64,000 bases of DNA from Diplonema papillatum (GCA_030068145.1 JAPJBO010000620.1:62001-126000); one strand, 5' to 3'. Shown: positions 34,401 to 46,018, counted from the first letter of the stretch. Made by a program: numbers and translations. The notes: generated by a model from the letters alone, not told the origin.

Positions 34401-36297
34401 TGCCCCCCTTTCACTTTATTTCACTTTAAGAGTTTGCCTGAGCTACTGCTGTCGAAGAATGCAAGAGTTTGTTCCCTGTCTGGATGCCGCCCGTCCTATT
34501 CAATCTAACCTTAAGCTCGCCGGCACACACGACACGTAGGATAACACGAACGGGTTTGCGCCGTATCAGACACAGGACACTAGCTTTTTTTTTCCAAAAC
34601 CCGTCACGAAATCGGTGAATGGGAAAGGAAAGTAAACAGAAGCGCAAACAACAGCCCTCAGTGAAAAGGTCGTGTGGGGTCCAGTGGAGGCGTGGGTCAG
34701 GCCGCTGTGTCAGGAAGTGGCTGGCGGTGAGGGCTGGGCCGGGTGGTCGCCGCTGGGCATGGTGAGCTGGCAGAGGTTTGGGACTGCCGCGGGGGCTGGC
34801 CGAGAGTGAGAGTCGAGAGCATCAGAAATAGCCCCTGATTTCTTGGCATTATATCCGAGTTACAAGTGTCTTGTTCTGTGTGATCTCCGTTAGCATCTAA
34901 TGCTTTCCCAGGCAGTTGACATCCGAGTGGGATGAAGTTGAAAAGGGTTGTTGCCATTCAGGAATGCGCACCTGGGGCCAGGTCCAGGTGGCAAGCAGTG
35001 CCACCAGTATGTTGGTAGATACATTCAACGCGACAAACAGACCGAGAAGTGCAAACTTGGTCTCCGCCTGAATGTATCAAACAGTACGGAATGAAGAATG
35101 CGGGGTGCACCGTCAGGCTTCTCGGTCTCAGAACCGGGGGAAGAATTGGAGACGGACTTGGGAAAGTGAAGCAAAATTAAACTAGTACCCTGCTAGCAGC
35201 AGTGCAACATAACAAACGAAAACAGGATGTGGAGAATGACGACAACGACTTGTGGGCAGTGGACAATGCACTCGTGCAGGTCGTCCGCAACGAGCCTTCT
35301 GCGCTGTACCAGGCTTTGACTTCGTACGTTGACAGGAACAGCAAAGACACCATCGTCAAGCACTTCGCGAGACAACGCGCCGAGGTACGTTACCTTCACC
35401 ACGGCGAATTCCGTTGCATTTCAGCTTCTCGTGTGCGTCGATTTTTGTTATGCCCAGCGCAGCGATACATCAGGTTGTCAGGGCAAGTCAGGTTGTCAGG
35501 TCCCCTAGTCAAGACGATCTCTGCAACTTACCACATCGAACTACAGCTTCAACCACCTTCTTTTCGTTGTAAGTTGCTACCAGATTCTCAAGCACGAGTG
35601 CCCATCCAGAGCAAAACGATACAGGCAGAGTAGCCCGGCGAATGGCAATGTCAGGAATCTTTAATGTGAAAGGTTAAAGGCGACTTTCCCAGCACACGTT
35701 TTCTTGGTAGTGTCCGTTGGTAGGGTCTTCCAAGAACCAGTTCACTCCAGCAACCCGGACACACAGGTGACCGCCAAGAGAGAGGCGAAGCGGAAGCTCA
35801 ACGAAGAAGCTGTGGCGACACTCGCAACGCAGGCAGCCCCGCAGCCCCAAGTGGCCCCTGTAATGAGCAATGTGGAAGGGTTGGGACAGACTTTGGCTAC
35901 TGGCGGAGGCGACTTTGTCAATTTGCAAAGCGGGAAAGCCAGCAAGGTGAAAGCCACCCCGGCACAAACGTCGTCGCATCCAGTCGCCGGGAGCAAGGAC
36001 GCTGTGGCATCAGGCGTTGTGGCGGCAGGTGACAACGAGGGCGACATGCTCAGCCTCAGCGCGAGGAAGCAGAAGGAGAAGAAGCAGAAGCGCGCCGCCG
36101 ACAAGAGCGAGAAGGCCGCTAAGGAGGCAGCCGCTACTGGAAGCGCTGGATCGTCCGCCGGCTCGACAGGCGAGCCTGCCGTCAAGGCCAGCAGAAAGGC
36201 CCGCAAGAGTGAGAAGCGGCCGCCGCTGCCGCACGAAGAGCACGCATCCATGCCCGACGCCGCCGGTAACCAGTTCCTCCAAAACATTGGCTGGGAG
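31490..36297 (+). CDS. RRP6: Exosome 3'-5' exoribonuclease RRP6/EXOSC10
   Basis: Nuclear exosome-associated DEDD-family RNase that trims rRNA, snoRNA and aberrant RNA. Supported exons are 31490-32554, 33055-33501, 35226-35384 and 35767-36297; a further exon near 34176-34350 is likely (RRKRIAILSSF reading completes the HRDC domain). Residues about 50-110 form the PMC2NT N-terminal domain (QGDDYEFYRSFRGFP). The catalytic core shows FAVDLEHHN (about 265), HGAGSDIEWLQRDFG (about 322) and YAREDTHYLL (about 385), giving D-E-D-D plus the Tyr of the DEDDy subgroup. HRDC begins at LRWRDFVARQEDESYP. The later exons give a Lys/Glu- and Ala-rich tail ending in NQFLQNIGWE before a GT donor, so at least one more exon must exist. 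The first donor is GTCTGC, a weak consensus, but the junction restores the family alignment. Confidence 0.85.
34176..34350 (+). CDS. RRP6: Probable additional RRP6 exon (HRDC end)
   Basis: A T-rich tract and TTTAG acceptor are followed by an open phase-0 reading (ILSSFAREIPEARAES). It fits the end of the HRDC domain, where the preceding exon stops. The 3' donor is not resolved. The alternative frame is also open, so the call is tentative. Confidence 0.45.
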
Positions 36298-38070
36298 GTG
36301 TGTGACCTGTATTATATTAGAAACCTACCTACAGAGAAGGGTGAGGCCTCTTGAGTTCTTGAACGCTTTCGTAGGTCTTTTAGGTGAAAGGCAGCCATGA
36401 GATATCGTCTCCGGTATTTTTGTTCGTTTCCAGCGACAACGTGCTTCGGCTAACAGATTCTTTATGGAAACACCAGTCAGGTCGAAAGTTAGGCTGGGGT
36501 GGCACATCTGTTATATGGTACGATGCCAAAAGGGGGGGGGGGCAGTGCTGATACTAAGCCTGAGACCCAAAACGAAGTTGCTAACCCTGGGTGGGGGTGG
36601 GTACCCCCCCCCCCCCCCTACCCCCCCTCCCCCCCCCCCCCCTCCTGGTGCAACCCACTGTGGACCTACTGTGGGACCCACCTTAGCTAAATTCTCTAAG
36701 GTGAAATGGTGGAAAAAGTGGGTCAAATCTTTTTTTTTTCGAGTGCTTTTTTGGGAGGATTTGGGCCAAAAATTTTTTTTTTTCTTGGTCGGTGCTGAGG
36801 AAACCACCTTAGAGCGGGCACCACCCTGCTGCACACAGGCCCTGCAAGGGGGGGGGGGGGGGGGTAGGGGGGGTCAAAAGCTGTCAAAATAGGTCATTTT
36901 TTTTGGAACCACATAGGGGCTCCTGAAAGGCAATAAAATTTGGTAAACCGCCCCAGAACCGTATAGAAATGCCTAAAACATGCTTTTTGGCTGCTGAAGT
37001 GCCCCGAAAAGGCCTTTTTACGAGTGCCCAATTTTTGGACTCAGGGTGGACACCGTTTGGTACCGGTGTTCTTCTTTTTAGGTGACAACCCCAAAAATAG
37101 TGACAGCATGAACCGAAGAAGGAAAACAACACTGCCCAAACCTATGTATTTTTACTCAAAAGACTTTCCTGAGAGTTGGGGATGGTGGGGCTTCGTAGGA
37201 GGCATCGACAAGCGACTCAATGAGGTACGGCTTCGTAACGTGCCGCCCCCTCGAGTCCTTGACGTCAGCGCCAGCTTTCGTAGTGGCCTGTGTCGTGTAG
37301 CGTGCTACCGCAAGCTGCAGATACCCTGCCCTGAGCTGCTATGTCGTGGCAGCCCTATGAATCCACCGCCGAACCTTTTCGTTCAAGTCCAGTTTTCTAT
37401 TTTTGTTCAAGCTCAACGTGCGTTGGGGTTAGGTACCAGATACACCCCGGTGACCAGTATTGTCTTCCGTGCGTGTGCAATGCGACCCTTTCGGGGTGGT
37501 GTACGAAAGGCGAACTTGAATAAAAGACACTGTCGCGTGCATCCCTTCAACAAAAACGTTGGGATCTGGAAAATCCCACTACGGATGAGAGCATCTCATT
37601 GTTTTTCTCGGAAAGACATCGAACTTTGTGAATATCGCCCCAGCAGCAGTTCGGGGAAGAGCTGCTGCCTGCGGTGTCAACAACACCTCAGCTTGCGCAA
37701 GACTCAGAGAGCCTTTTGGGACGTTGTTAACCATCCAGACGAGCAACGTTCATAGCTGCCTTCCTCCTGGGTGTCGTTTGCCCTTTTGTTGCTTCCATTT
37801 GTGGCTGCCTGCACGTGATTGTAGCCTCATCTTTGCATGGTATGAACAGTGAAGCACACACACAGGCAGCTAGCCGGTACCAAACGGTGTCCACCCTAAA
37901 ACCATCAACTAATACACCCCCCCCTGGGCCATTTTCCATGAAACTTTCCCCAAAAACACGTTTCCGGGCATTTCTGAGGCGGGTTGCATGTTTTTTTAGC
38001 CTTAAACTGCCGTTAAGTCTACAGGCTGAAAATGTCACCATTTTGACGCAAAAAAAGACCTTTTGACCCC

Positions 38071-39622
38071 CCCTAGGGCTATGTAGGATGGAAACGTTGG
38101 AAACGTTTCCGTTTCCGTTTCCGTTTCCTTCTTCTTTGGCGGTGGATGGAAACGCCGTTTCTTTTCAAAAGAAACGGCTGGTATGCCACTAGTATACTGG
38201 CTGAAGGTCCGACCGGAAATGTGTTCCGAACGGCGGACCCCGCAATCCAGTGGACAAGGAGGCTCCGAAAAGAGGGAGGAAGACAGAAAGAAGAAATGAA
38301 AAAGGCCGTTCCTGGTCCAGGAACGTGACGGTCAACCACAGCTTGCAAAGCTTGAGTCGAGGCAGCACAGTGCCACAACCCCGTCCGCTTTGCCCTGTGG
38401 CTGACCGCCTCGACGAGCTTGTGTTCAGCGCGAGCGCCAAGCCCCAAGGTGCGCCAAGCCTTGATGCTTTAGTTTGGGAAATCGGTGGCCGCTTGGCCCG
38501 TGGCTCTGCAGTACCGCCGAACACGTGAAGCTTGGCTCCCGTGTAGCAGGTTTTCCCTGGTACCTAAAGAGGGAGGAAAGAAGCATAAGAGTTGCGACCG
38601 CGTGGAGCAGACGCAACCACACGCATCCGGTTGTGCTGACTTTTGAGGTCTGCAGCTCTTTACACCAATGGCTGTTGTGGCGACGATGCTCTGTTATGCG
38701 AGGCTGTTGGCCAACGCGCTGAAGACGATCGGGAAAGCACATCCGCTCCAATAAACTACTATAATAGACTCTACAGATACGATCGTTCAGCGCCACAGGC
38801 TACAAGACGGGTCTTTCGGCGGTGTAAGACAAAGAGTGAGTGCAATCAGCATCAGGAGGTGAGAAGGGCACACGTATGCCGGGGCAATGTTGAACCCGCC
38901 AGAAAAGCGATGGCCACGCAGTAACGTGTGCGTTAAACATCGCTTGCCACAGTGCACCTTGCATACGACGACGGGTGGCAACCGTCACCGGAAGGGGCGG
39001 TGTTGTCGGAGCATAGACAACGACGGCAGGAAGAACCCACCAACAGTGCAGAAGAGGACGGCAGATTCAAAAAGCCCCACTCACATGAGAACGTGGGTTG
39101 GAAGCATCAGAAGACGAAGTGGTAGGCACAGAAGAGTGGAATCTGGTGTCAGAAAACATCCACATGTGACGACATTCTGCATCATTAGCTTGTGGTTACC
39201 TATTTGCTCGTGTCGGATCGCCGACGAAAGAAAGCGGTGAGCACCGGCGACTGCTCTGCACAAACGAGACCGCGACGACACACAAGAAGGGGCCGAGCCA
39301 AGTCGAAGAACAGCCCAGGAAGGGCCCTGAAGAGTCAGAGAGCCCGCCAGAAGACGGAGGAAGAGAAGTGCCCGCTGGTAGATCAAAAGAAGAAGGTGAT
39401 CCCGCCCTCTGAAAGGAAAGCCAAAAATTGGCTGGAAACGGACACCCGACGGACACACAGAAGGACCCGCGAAGTGGTATCTTATAGGACCCCTCAGCAT
39501 GAAGAGCCTTCCGGCGTTTCTTTTAAAAGAAACGGAAACGTTTCCGTTTCCGTTTCCGTTTCCGTTTCCTTATTTCGAAAAAACTAAAAGAAACGGCGTT
39601 TCCATCCAACTTAGCCCTAGGG
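38071..39622. repeat. Inner inverted repeat with GTTTCC hexamer arrays
   Basis: The left arm begins CCCTAGGGCTATGTAGGATGG and contains four-plus GTTTCC hexamers (38096-38127). The right arm (39500-39622) is its inverted copy with a similar array at 39537-39569. The roughly 1.3 kb between the arms has only unrecognised ORFs. Confidence 0.75.
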
Positions 39623-40302
39623 GGGGGGGGGGGGGGGGGGGGGGGGTTTGGGGGGGGGGGGGTACCCACCCACCCCTCGTTGCCGTCCGGCTGACAACGA
39701 TGCCGAGTTTAGGGGCCTTAGCATCAGCACTGGGGGGGGGGGGTTTGGGCAGATGTTTTATGGCATAGTAAGATACTGGGCATGTGGGGTATGGGACCCA
39801 TATCCCCCCAGAAACCTTTTTTTCGGGCCGGTTTTGGGGCCAAATGCCCTCGGAGAGCCTTCTTTCTGAGCGCAAAACTCTGTTTCTGTGGGTTTCGAGG
39901 CCCCGCACGGTGCACTCCAGCATCGCGTGGGGGTGTTAACTGTGCGGCCAAAGTGTTGGGCGTGGGCACACCTGCTAGATCCAGTGTGCCACACCCGCAA
40001 ATCCAGCGTGAAATCCACTGACACCCAAAAATCCAGTGCGGAATCCAGTGTGACACCCGCAAATCCAGTGTGAAACCCACTGTACACCAGCTAAAACAGT
40101 TCCCCAAGTTGGATCGAGTCACCTGTCGTCCAACGCAAATCAATCATCAAGGAGGCGAGGCCCCTGGTTGTTAAAAAAGCTGACCCCAGGTTCTTCTGGC
40201 AGTATTGGCAACTTTTATTGGCAGAAATCGGCTTGTCGGATCGAAAGAAGTGAGTTTGCTGCTGGTAACCTCACGAAGGCGATGGTTAATCGTGTTCCCT
40301 TC

Positions 40303-40518
40303 TGCAGGTGTCGCACACGTCCGGCCAGGTGTTCGAACCGGGCACCACGTAGCTGGCGGTACGTGGTGTACGACACCTTTGCCGTTAGTTGGCCTTCTTC
40401 GTCCACCAGCCTGTGCTAGAAGGATTTGTGCGACGAACGTCTTGTGCACGACAGCTTTTCCGTGACCCACGACGTCGGTGGTTGCCTCCACGAGATCGTC
40501 GAATGCCTGCTGCCTCAT
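40303..40518 (-). CDS. Candidate coding fragment inside the element nest
   Basis: On the minus strand an ATG at 40518 opens MRQQAFDDLVEATTDVV. A second open stretch in another frame contains VDEEGQLTAKVSYTTYRQL. A small CTAG/CACAG acceptor between them would allow a spliced join. The composition looks protein-like, but no family is recognised. It may be an element gene remnant or a captured host exon. Confidence 0.25.
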
Positions 40519-41254
40519 GGGTCACCTTTGTCGGTCGCCCTCTGTACAGAGACCCCGGGGTCAACTCCTGCAGCTTTCATCAGAAAGGCTCTCGTCGCTC
40601 TAAAGTGTCTCCGCATGGAGCCCTGTGACCTATCGTACTTCGTGTGCGTCTTGCCTTGCAAATTTTTGAGCCAATTCTTCGAACGAAACGCATTTACGAG
40701 TCACGCATTCTGAGAACAGAGTTAAGTTCCTGTTCTGGGTGGGTGCTGCCGCCGTAGCCATTGTACAGTCGTAACCCCACCTGGGGCCTCAAAGTCCACA
40801 ACAACTGAGTTTTGCGCTCAGAAAAAGGTTCTCCGAGGGCATTGGACCCCAAAATCGGCCCGAAAACATGGTTTCTGGGGGGGTATGGGTCCTATACCCC
40901 ACATGCCCAGTATCTGACTATACCAGAAAACATCTGCCCAACCCCCCCCCCCCCCCTTTTGGCATCGTCTCATATACATTAACGCAGTGTCCAAAGGCAA
41001 ACTCGGCGGGAACAGAAACCTCGTGAAGAGTACGGAGCTGCCCATAAACGGCCGCCTGCCACTGTCCAGAGTGCTCTGCAAAAGGAAGATGGTCAGGTCC
41101 GCCAGCGGTGTGCAATGCCAAGTGACCGCTGCCCTTCTACGCGCCTGTGTGTGCGTAGTGCTGTTGTGCGTTTGTTTTGCGGACTCCTTCTCTTTCGTGC
41201 CCATTTTTTACCACACCAACCAAAAGAAGAAACCAACACCCGCCCCCCGCGCAG

Positions 41255-41388
41255 ATGGTGCTAGAAGACGTGCCGCAGCAGCAGGCCCACGCACTCGTCC
41301 ACGTGAAGCGGGGAAGCAAAAGCAAGGGCCAGCCGCAGGCACCGCAGCAGCAGCAGCAACAGCTGTTGCCCGCTCCCATGCAGCCGTC

Positions 41389-41439
<51 letters not shown>

Positions 41440-42016
41440 AGGGCAGGCGCAAGGGTTGGCGGGAGCCGCGGGACCTTCGGCACCGCACGTAGTATTCCAC
41501 ACGCCGCACGCGCAGCACGGGGCACACGCCGCTGTCGTTGCCGGGTCTGCGCCAACGCCCTATTCGCCGCACTTCCCGATGCCGACAGCGACGCACACGA
41601 CACCGACTCTGCACCCCCACCACCCCCAGCCTCACGCAACGCAGCAGCAACACGTGCACCACGCACACCACCACCACCAACACCACCACCAGCACCACCA
41701 CCAGGCCCCGACCCACCACACCCACCACCTGCCCCAGGGGCCCGCGCAGTCCGCCTTCGATCCGCAGCAGCAGCTGCCCCAATTCAATTGGTGCCCCTCC
41801 AACATCATCCCGTACCCGTCTCCTTACCTCGCCCAGCAGCAGGTGCCTCCCGTTAGCACCAACCTCGCACAAGTCTGCCCGGTGGGCCAGGTAGGACAGG
41901 TCAGCCCAGTCAATCCTGTGAGCCAGGTGAGCCAGGTCTCCCAGCAAGTCGGCTCTGTCGGTCAGGTGAACCTCTCCAACATGGAGCACCACTACCCTCG
42001 CAGAACAACCATGTAA
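41255..42016 (+). CDS. Gln/His-rich low-complexity protein (or terminal RRP6 exon)
   Basis: A CGCGCAG acceptor lies immediately before an ATG that opens 253 residues: MVLEDVPQQQ..., a near-pure polyglutamine run (CAG/CAA, 41389-41440), a His-rich HHAHHHHQHHHQHHH stretch, and a C-terminal tract of repeated GQV/SQV units, ending at TAA. No folded domain is visible. It is either a separate gene or the last exon of RRP6, because NQFLQNIGWE at 36297 ends in phase 0 and this block starts in phase 0. Transcripts are needed to choose. Overlapping Ala-rich and Leu-rich frames on both strands are shadows of the CAG run. Confidence 0.6.
41389..41440 (+). repeat. CAG trinucleotide repeat
   Basis: About 17 consecutive CAG/CAA codons encoding polyglutamine. 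Nearly pure CAG, so length instability is expected. Confidence 0.9.
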
Positions 42017-43386
42017 GCGACACGCATGCAGTTGTGCCAGTCCGCTTCAGTTGTTCATTGCAGAAGTAGATGTGGCTGCCGCTATTTCAGTCGGTAAGCG
42101 TGGTTTCCGCATGTTTGCTTCGTGAAAATGACGAATCATCGACGTTCGCCTCACGAACCACAGCGTTTTCAGATAAGCGAATTCGAGCGGTGATCGCGCG
42201 AATAGTCTTTATCGACCGGCGCAGTGCAGAGGTCTGCTCCTGCGAGCCTGTTGCCCTTGCGCACCAGCGTTTCGCTTGTGCCCTCACGCAACGCATGGCC
42301 GGTGACGAATATCCACCAACAAAGAGAAGTCCGGCTCCTCAATACAAAACAGTCTATTGTCCGCGTCCCGCCGTCCTTCACTTGCCTTCCCGCCAGCCTT
42401 AACACATGGAGTGCGCCGTGCTCTTTCCTGCAGGGAAAGCCGCATATTCTTCAAGTGGCAAGTTCTATTGGCACGGATCCTAGGATGCCAACTCTTTGTC
42501 ATCTGACATCAGACATCAAAAGCAGAAAAAGAAGCGGTGAAGGAATACCCCCAATTCGAACTCGACGAGTCTCTCTCTTGGGCATCTGGTTCAACCTGCT
42601 GCAGTTGAGCTGGATCTCGCAAGCAACACCGGGGGCGAAGCTGGCTCGCACCTTTTAATCTAACCTCCTGCATTCCCCTTTTTCTTTTTCCGTTGGAGAC
42701 AAATGTGGGGGGAAACGAGAACGCGTGTGAGAAGGCCACTTTCAGCGCGTGCTCTACTGTTCTTGTTTCCTTCTTTGTTTCCTTCTTGAAGTATCATCAG
42801 CAAAAAGACAAGTTCAACCCCTCAGAGGAGCGCCAGCTGCAACATGAGGAATTCCCGAAGCTGGCAATCCCCGGCCACTGGGAGAAGCGGGTCGAAGATT
42901 TGTTCTCAAAGAACACACGCTCCTCTTTGGCCGGGTCTTCGATCTGGCGATCTGAGGTTGCTACCACAAGTCCGGAGGTTCGTATTAAGGCCTTCGGATT
43001 CCTGCCACCATTTTGTCGAGACACCCGGCGGGAAGTATTCACCGCTACTCAGCGCTCGCCAAACGAAGCTATGAATAGATCATGTGGTTTGTCCCAGAAA
43101 ATGGAAATATTTGGTAGATTGTCAAAAAAAAGACAGCAGACAACACCTGCGACCGCTGGCAGATCGTCGGTTCGGGTCGCCTGACCTGCGCACTGCAAAA
43201 GCAGATCAGCTACGCTTTCCTGTCGTCTTTTTTCCCTCATTTTTTTGTCACCTTTCCGCGTTCAAAATGAAGTTCTGAGCAGAACAAGGGACAGAAGAAA
43301 GGAGTAAAATATCTGTCGCTTCGTTCGTTCTCTGATTGCTGCTTTTTTTTTCAAATGGCGCGTGCGGCTGCCGTTTGCAGTCTTGA
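42017..43386. other. Intergenic, about 1.4 kb
   Basis: No supported gene, RNA or repeat was recognised. ORFs up to 163 codons (42693-43184) lack domains. Confidence 0.5.
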
Positions 43387-43821
43387 TATGAGATGATGCC
43401 AAACCCCCCCCCCCAGTGCTGATGCTAAGGCCCCTAAACTCGGCATCGTTGTCAGCCGGACGGCAACGAGGGGTGGGTGGGTACCCCCCCCCCCTAAACA
43501 CCCCCCCCCCCCCTCCTGCAGGGCCTGTGTGCAGCAGGGTGGTGACCGCTCTAAGGTGGTTTCCTCAGCAGCGACCAAGAAAAAAAAAATTTTTTTTTGG
43601 CCCAAATCCTCCCAAAAAAGCACTCGAAAAAAAAATTTTTTGACCCACTTTTTCCACCATTTCACCTTAGAGAATTTAGCTAAGGTGGGTCCCACAGTAG
43701 GTCCACAGTGGGTTGCACCAGGAGGGGGGGGGGGGGGGGGGGTCACCCCACCCAGGGTTAGCAACTTCGTTTTGGGTCTCAGGCTTAGTATCAGCACTGC
43801 CCCCCCCCCCCCCCCCCCCCC

Positions 43822-44263
43822 TTGCACTAATAAATCTTTTTTGACGTCACCCTATACTGGCCCCGAACCCCCATCTGTGTGGCCCAAAACGGGTCCCAAA
43901 CGGTTTTTGACGGGCTGAGTCGAGGTAAAGGGGTCTCCGAAGGCCCACGAATGGGCCCAGGTGGGCCCAGGTGGGCCCCGGAGCGGGCACTCAGTGCGAG
44001 GGGGGGTGCCCCCAAAATGGGGTCATTTTCAAAGCCTCGCCACTTCTCAAGCTAGTCAAACTCCTTCTGGCCTCCAGCGGGAAACCCAGACTACACAACG
44101 ACAAGATCGGCTGTGTTCCGCTGTAGATAGCCACCAGCGGGTCCTCTTGAAGCCGAAGAGTGTTCTCAGGGGTCACAGATAGCCCTGCAGCGCCAGCGTG
44201 GGCAGGCACACCTTGTAAATAGAGTGGGTGCAGCAGGTGCACCCTGCCTAGAATCCGGCTTTA
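43822..44263 (+). repeat. Left arm of large inverted repeat
   Basis: About 440 bases, the inverted partner of 44803-45249. Shared landmarks include TGCACTAATAAA, GGGTCCCAAACGGTTTTTGA, GGGCCCAGGTGGGCCC and AGATAGCCACCAGCGGGT, with a few substitutions and small indels. Confidence 0.9.
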
Positions 44264-44802
44264 CCAGCAATACTAATTAAGAAAACAGATTGACCCAGGG
44301 AAACGGAAACTAAGAGAGGGGAAAATGCCAAAGATCACGGGTCTGGAGTTCGTGGAGTCATCGGTGAGAGCAATGCAGAAGTTGTCGCCGTTTCATGAGG
44401 AAACGAGACGTGGTCAGTCCATGCAGAGACGACTCGTAGCCAGCAGGACCTTTTGCGAAAAGGTCTCTGGTGAGGACCTGATCGGTTTATTTCTTCTTCG
44501 CCCTAATGACAGAGAGGGAGAAGGTTGACATCTGGAAGCGCCTTTTTGGTAGGCTTTCAGAAGCCTTCAACAGCCTTGACGACGAGGCGAGCCGGTGACG
44601 CATCGTGAGTGGTTTGGACTGGGCACGTGCCCGGTACAGGGCTGTTGGAATGGTCGTGGGTGACAATCTCAGGAAGAACCGGGGAAAGGCTGCCGAGATT
44701 GGCGTTGGCGGGAGGCCCACAGTCGTCATCTTGGCTCTTTTGCATTTTTCCACCCTATATATTCTGCGTTTTCCTGGTAAGCACTGTGTTCTCAAAAGCG
44801 GG

Positions 44803-45249
44803 TGAAGCCAGATTCTAGGCAGGGTGCACTTGCATACCACACATTCTGAGCGTGTGCCTGCCCACTGCTGGCGCTGCACACATGGGGCTAACTGTGACCC
44901 CCGAGAGCATTCTTCGGCTTCAAGAGAACCCGCTGGTGGCTATCTACAGCGGAACACAGCCGATCTTGTCGTTTTGAAGTCTGGGTTTTCCGCTGGAGGC
45001 CAGAAAAGTGTTTGACTAGCTTGAGTAGTGGCGAGGCCCGAAAATGACCCCATTTTGGGGGCTCTCACCCTCGCACTGAGAGCCCGCTCCGGGGCCCACC
45101 TGGGCCCACCTGGGCCCATTCGTGGGCCTTCGGAGACCCCTTTACCTCGACTCAGCCCGTCAAAAACCGTTTGGGACCCGTTTTGGGCCACACAGATGGG
45201 GGTTCGGGGCCAGTATGGGGTGACATCAATTTTTTTTTATTAGTGCAAA
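44803..45249 (-). repeat. Right arm of large inverted repeat
   Basis: Inverted copy of 43822-44263. The arms are close enough in sequence to fold into a long hairpin or to act as terminal inverted repeats of an internal 1.4-kb element nested in the larger one. Confidence 0.9.
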
Positions 45250-45689
45250 GGGGGGGGGGGTTTGGCATCGTACCATATACTGGCTTGAGAGCTTGAGAGC
45301 TTGAGCGGTGGACACCGCGATGAAGTGCTTTCAATCGAGGCGCTTTCCACCTTGTTGCCTTGTTAGGATTTGGAAAGCTCAGTATCGCGTCCGGATTGGC
45401 AAATACCGCTGCATTCAACCCGTGCCAGTTCTCTCGGTAGAGCCGTCGAGATCTCCGGCCGCATGAAGTTCAGCAGTTCAAACGAGTTGTTGCAGGGGCG
45501 GAGGGTGTGGGGGTGCGCACCGGAGGTTTAGGGAGCAGAAGGAAAGGGAAGTGGGCACGCACACGATGAAGCGGCGGCGTGAAGAAGCTACGGGCTGCGA
45601 GAAGCGGAAGCGAGTTTCTTTCGGGGTATGACCAGCTTTGTCTCGTTCTGCCTCGGCAACTCCCCGAAGCCTCATTTTGATTTGAGCTA

Positions 45690-45850
45690 TAGCACCGCTC
45701 TGTGGGAATTTTTCAAGGAGGCCGCCACCTGCAAATCGCAAAGAGGAATGTGCTGCTAATATGAAACGCAGCAATTCTGGGTTTGTCGGGTGTAGGCGTT
45801 CAACAAGAAATGTTCCGTGTTATTTCTCCCCCTCAGGGCTCCGTTGAAAT
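45690..45850 (+). repeat. SINE-like repeat, family B
   Basis: Contains CAAGGAGGCCGCCACCTGC, TCTGGGTTTGTCGGGTGTAG and GCGTTCAACAAGAAATG. It matches the tails of the copies at 21425 and 48260. Confidence 0.5.
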
Positions 45851-46018
45851 ATGCATCCCTCGCGTATTGAACAGCTGTGCTTCCAGAGCTTGTATTCATC
45901 AGCAAAACCAAGCCCTCGAGTACTATTGAATGTTTCGCCCGTTTCGGGGTGTTTTTAGTGTTGACAACAATTGTGTCTTGTGAAACGGGCTGTGACAACA
46001 CTCTCTGTGTCGACCGTC

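Larger units (their letters stand above)
36512..40976. mobile_element. Nest of inverted-repeat elements bounded by TATATG...ACGATGCCAAA termini
   Basis: The outer ends are imperfect inverted repeats: TATATGGTACGATGCCAAAA at 36512, and TATATGAGACGATGCCAAAA read inward from 40976, each followed by a long G run. Inside are further inverted pairs: 37048-37072 with 37877-37903, 38071-38180 with 39500-39622, and 39735-39885 with 40815-40965. Homopolymer G or C runs of 10-25 bases mark many module borders. The 36530-36865 module recurs inverted at 43515-43800. No transposase was recognised. The nest lies between the last supported RRP6 exon and the next coding block, probably in an intron. Confidence 0.75.
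43387..45279. mobile_element. Foldback element with the same termini as 36512-40976
   Basis: The outer ends read ATATGAGATGATGCCAAACC at 43387 and, inward from 45279, TATATGGTACGATGCCAAAC, each running into C homopolymers. Between them, 43395-43500 and 43515-43800 are inverted copies of modules at 39640-39760 and 36530-36865. A large foldback with arms 43822-44263 and 44803-45249 follows. The central 0.54 kb holds a 67-codon ORF (44325-44528, MPKITGLEFVESSVRAM) with no recognised domain. Confidence 0.75.

Noticed and set aside
41208-41992. Long Ala-rich, Leu-rich and Cys-rich ORFs over the CAG region on both strands
   Set aside because: Shadows of the CAG and CAC repeats in other frames; only the Gln/His frame starts with an ATG at an acceptor and has balanced flanks.
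36512-45279. A CRISPR array or telomeric repeat
   Set aside because: There are no regular spacers, and the GTTTCC arrays and G runs are internal, short and arranged as inverted pairs.
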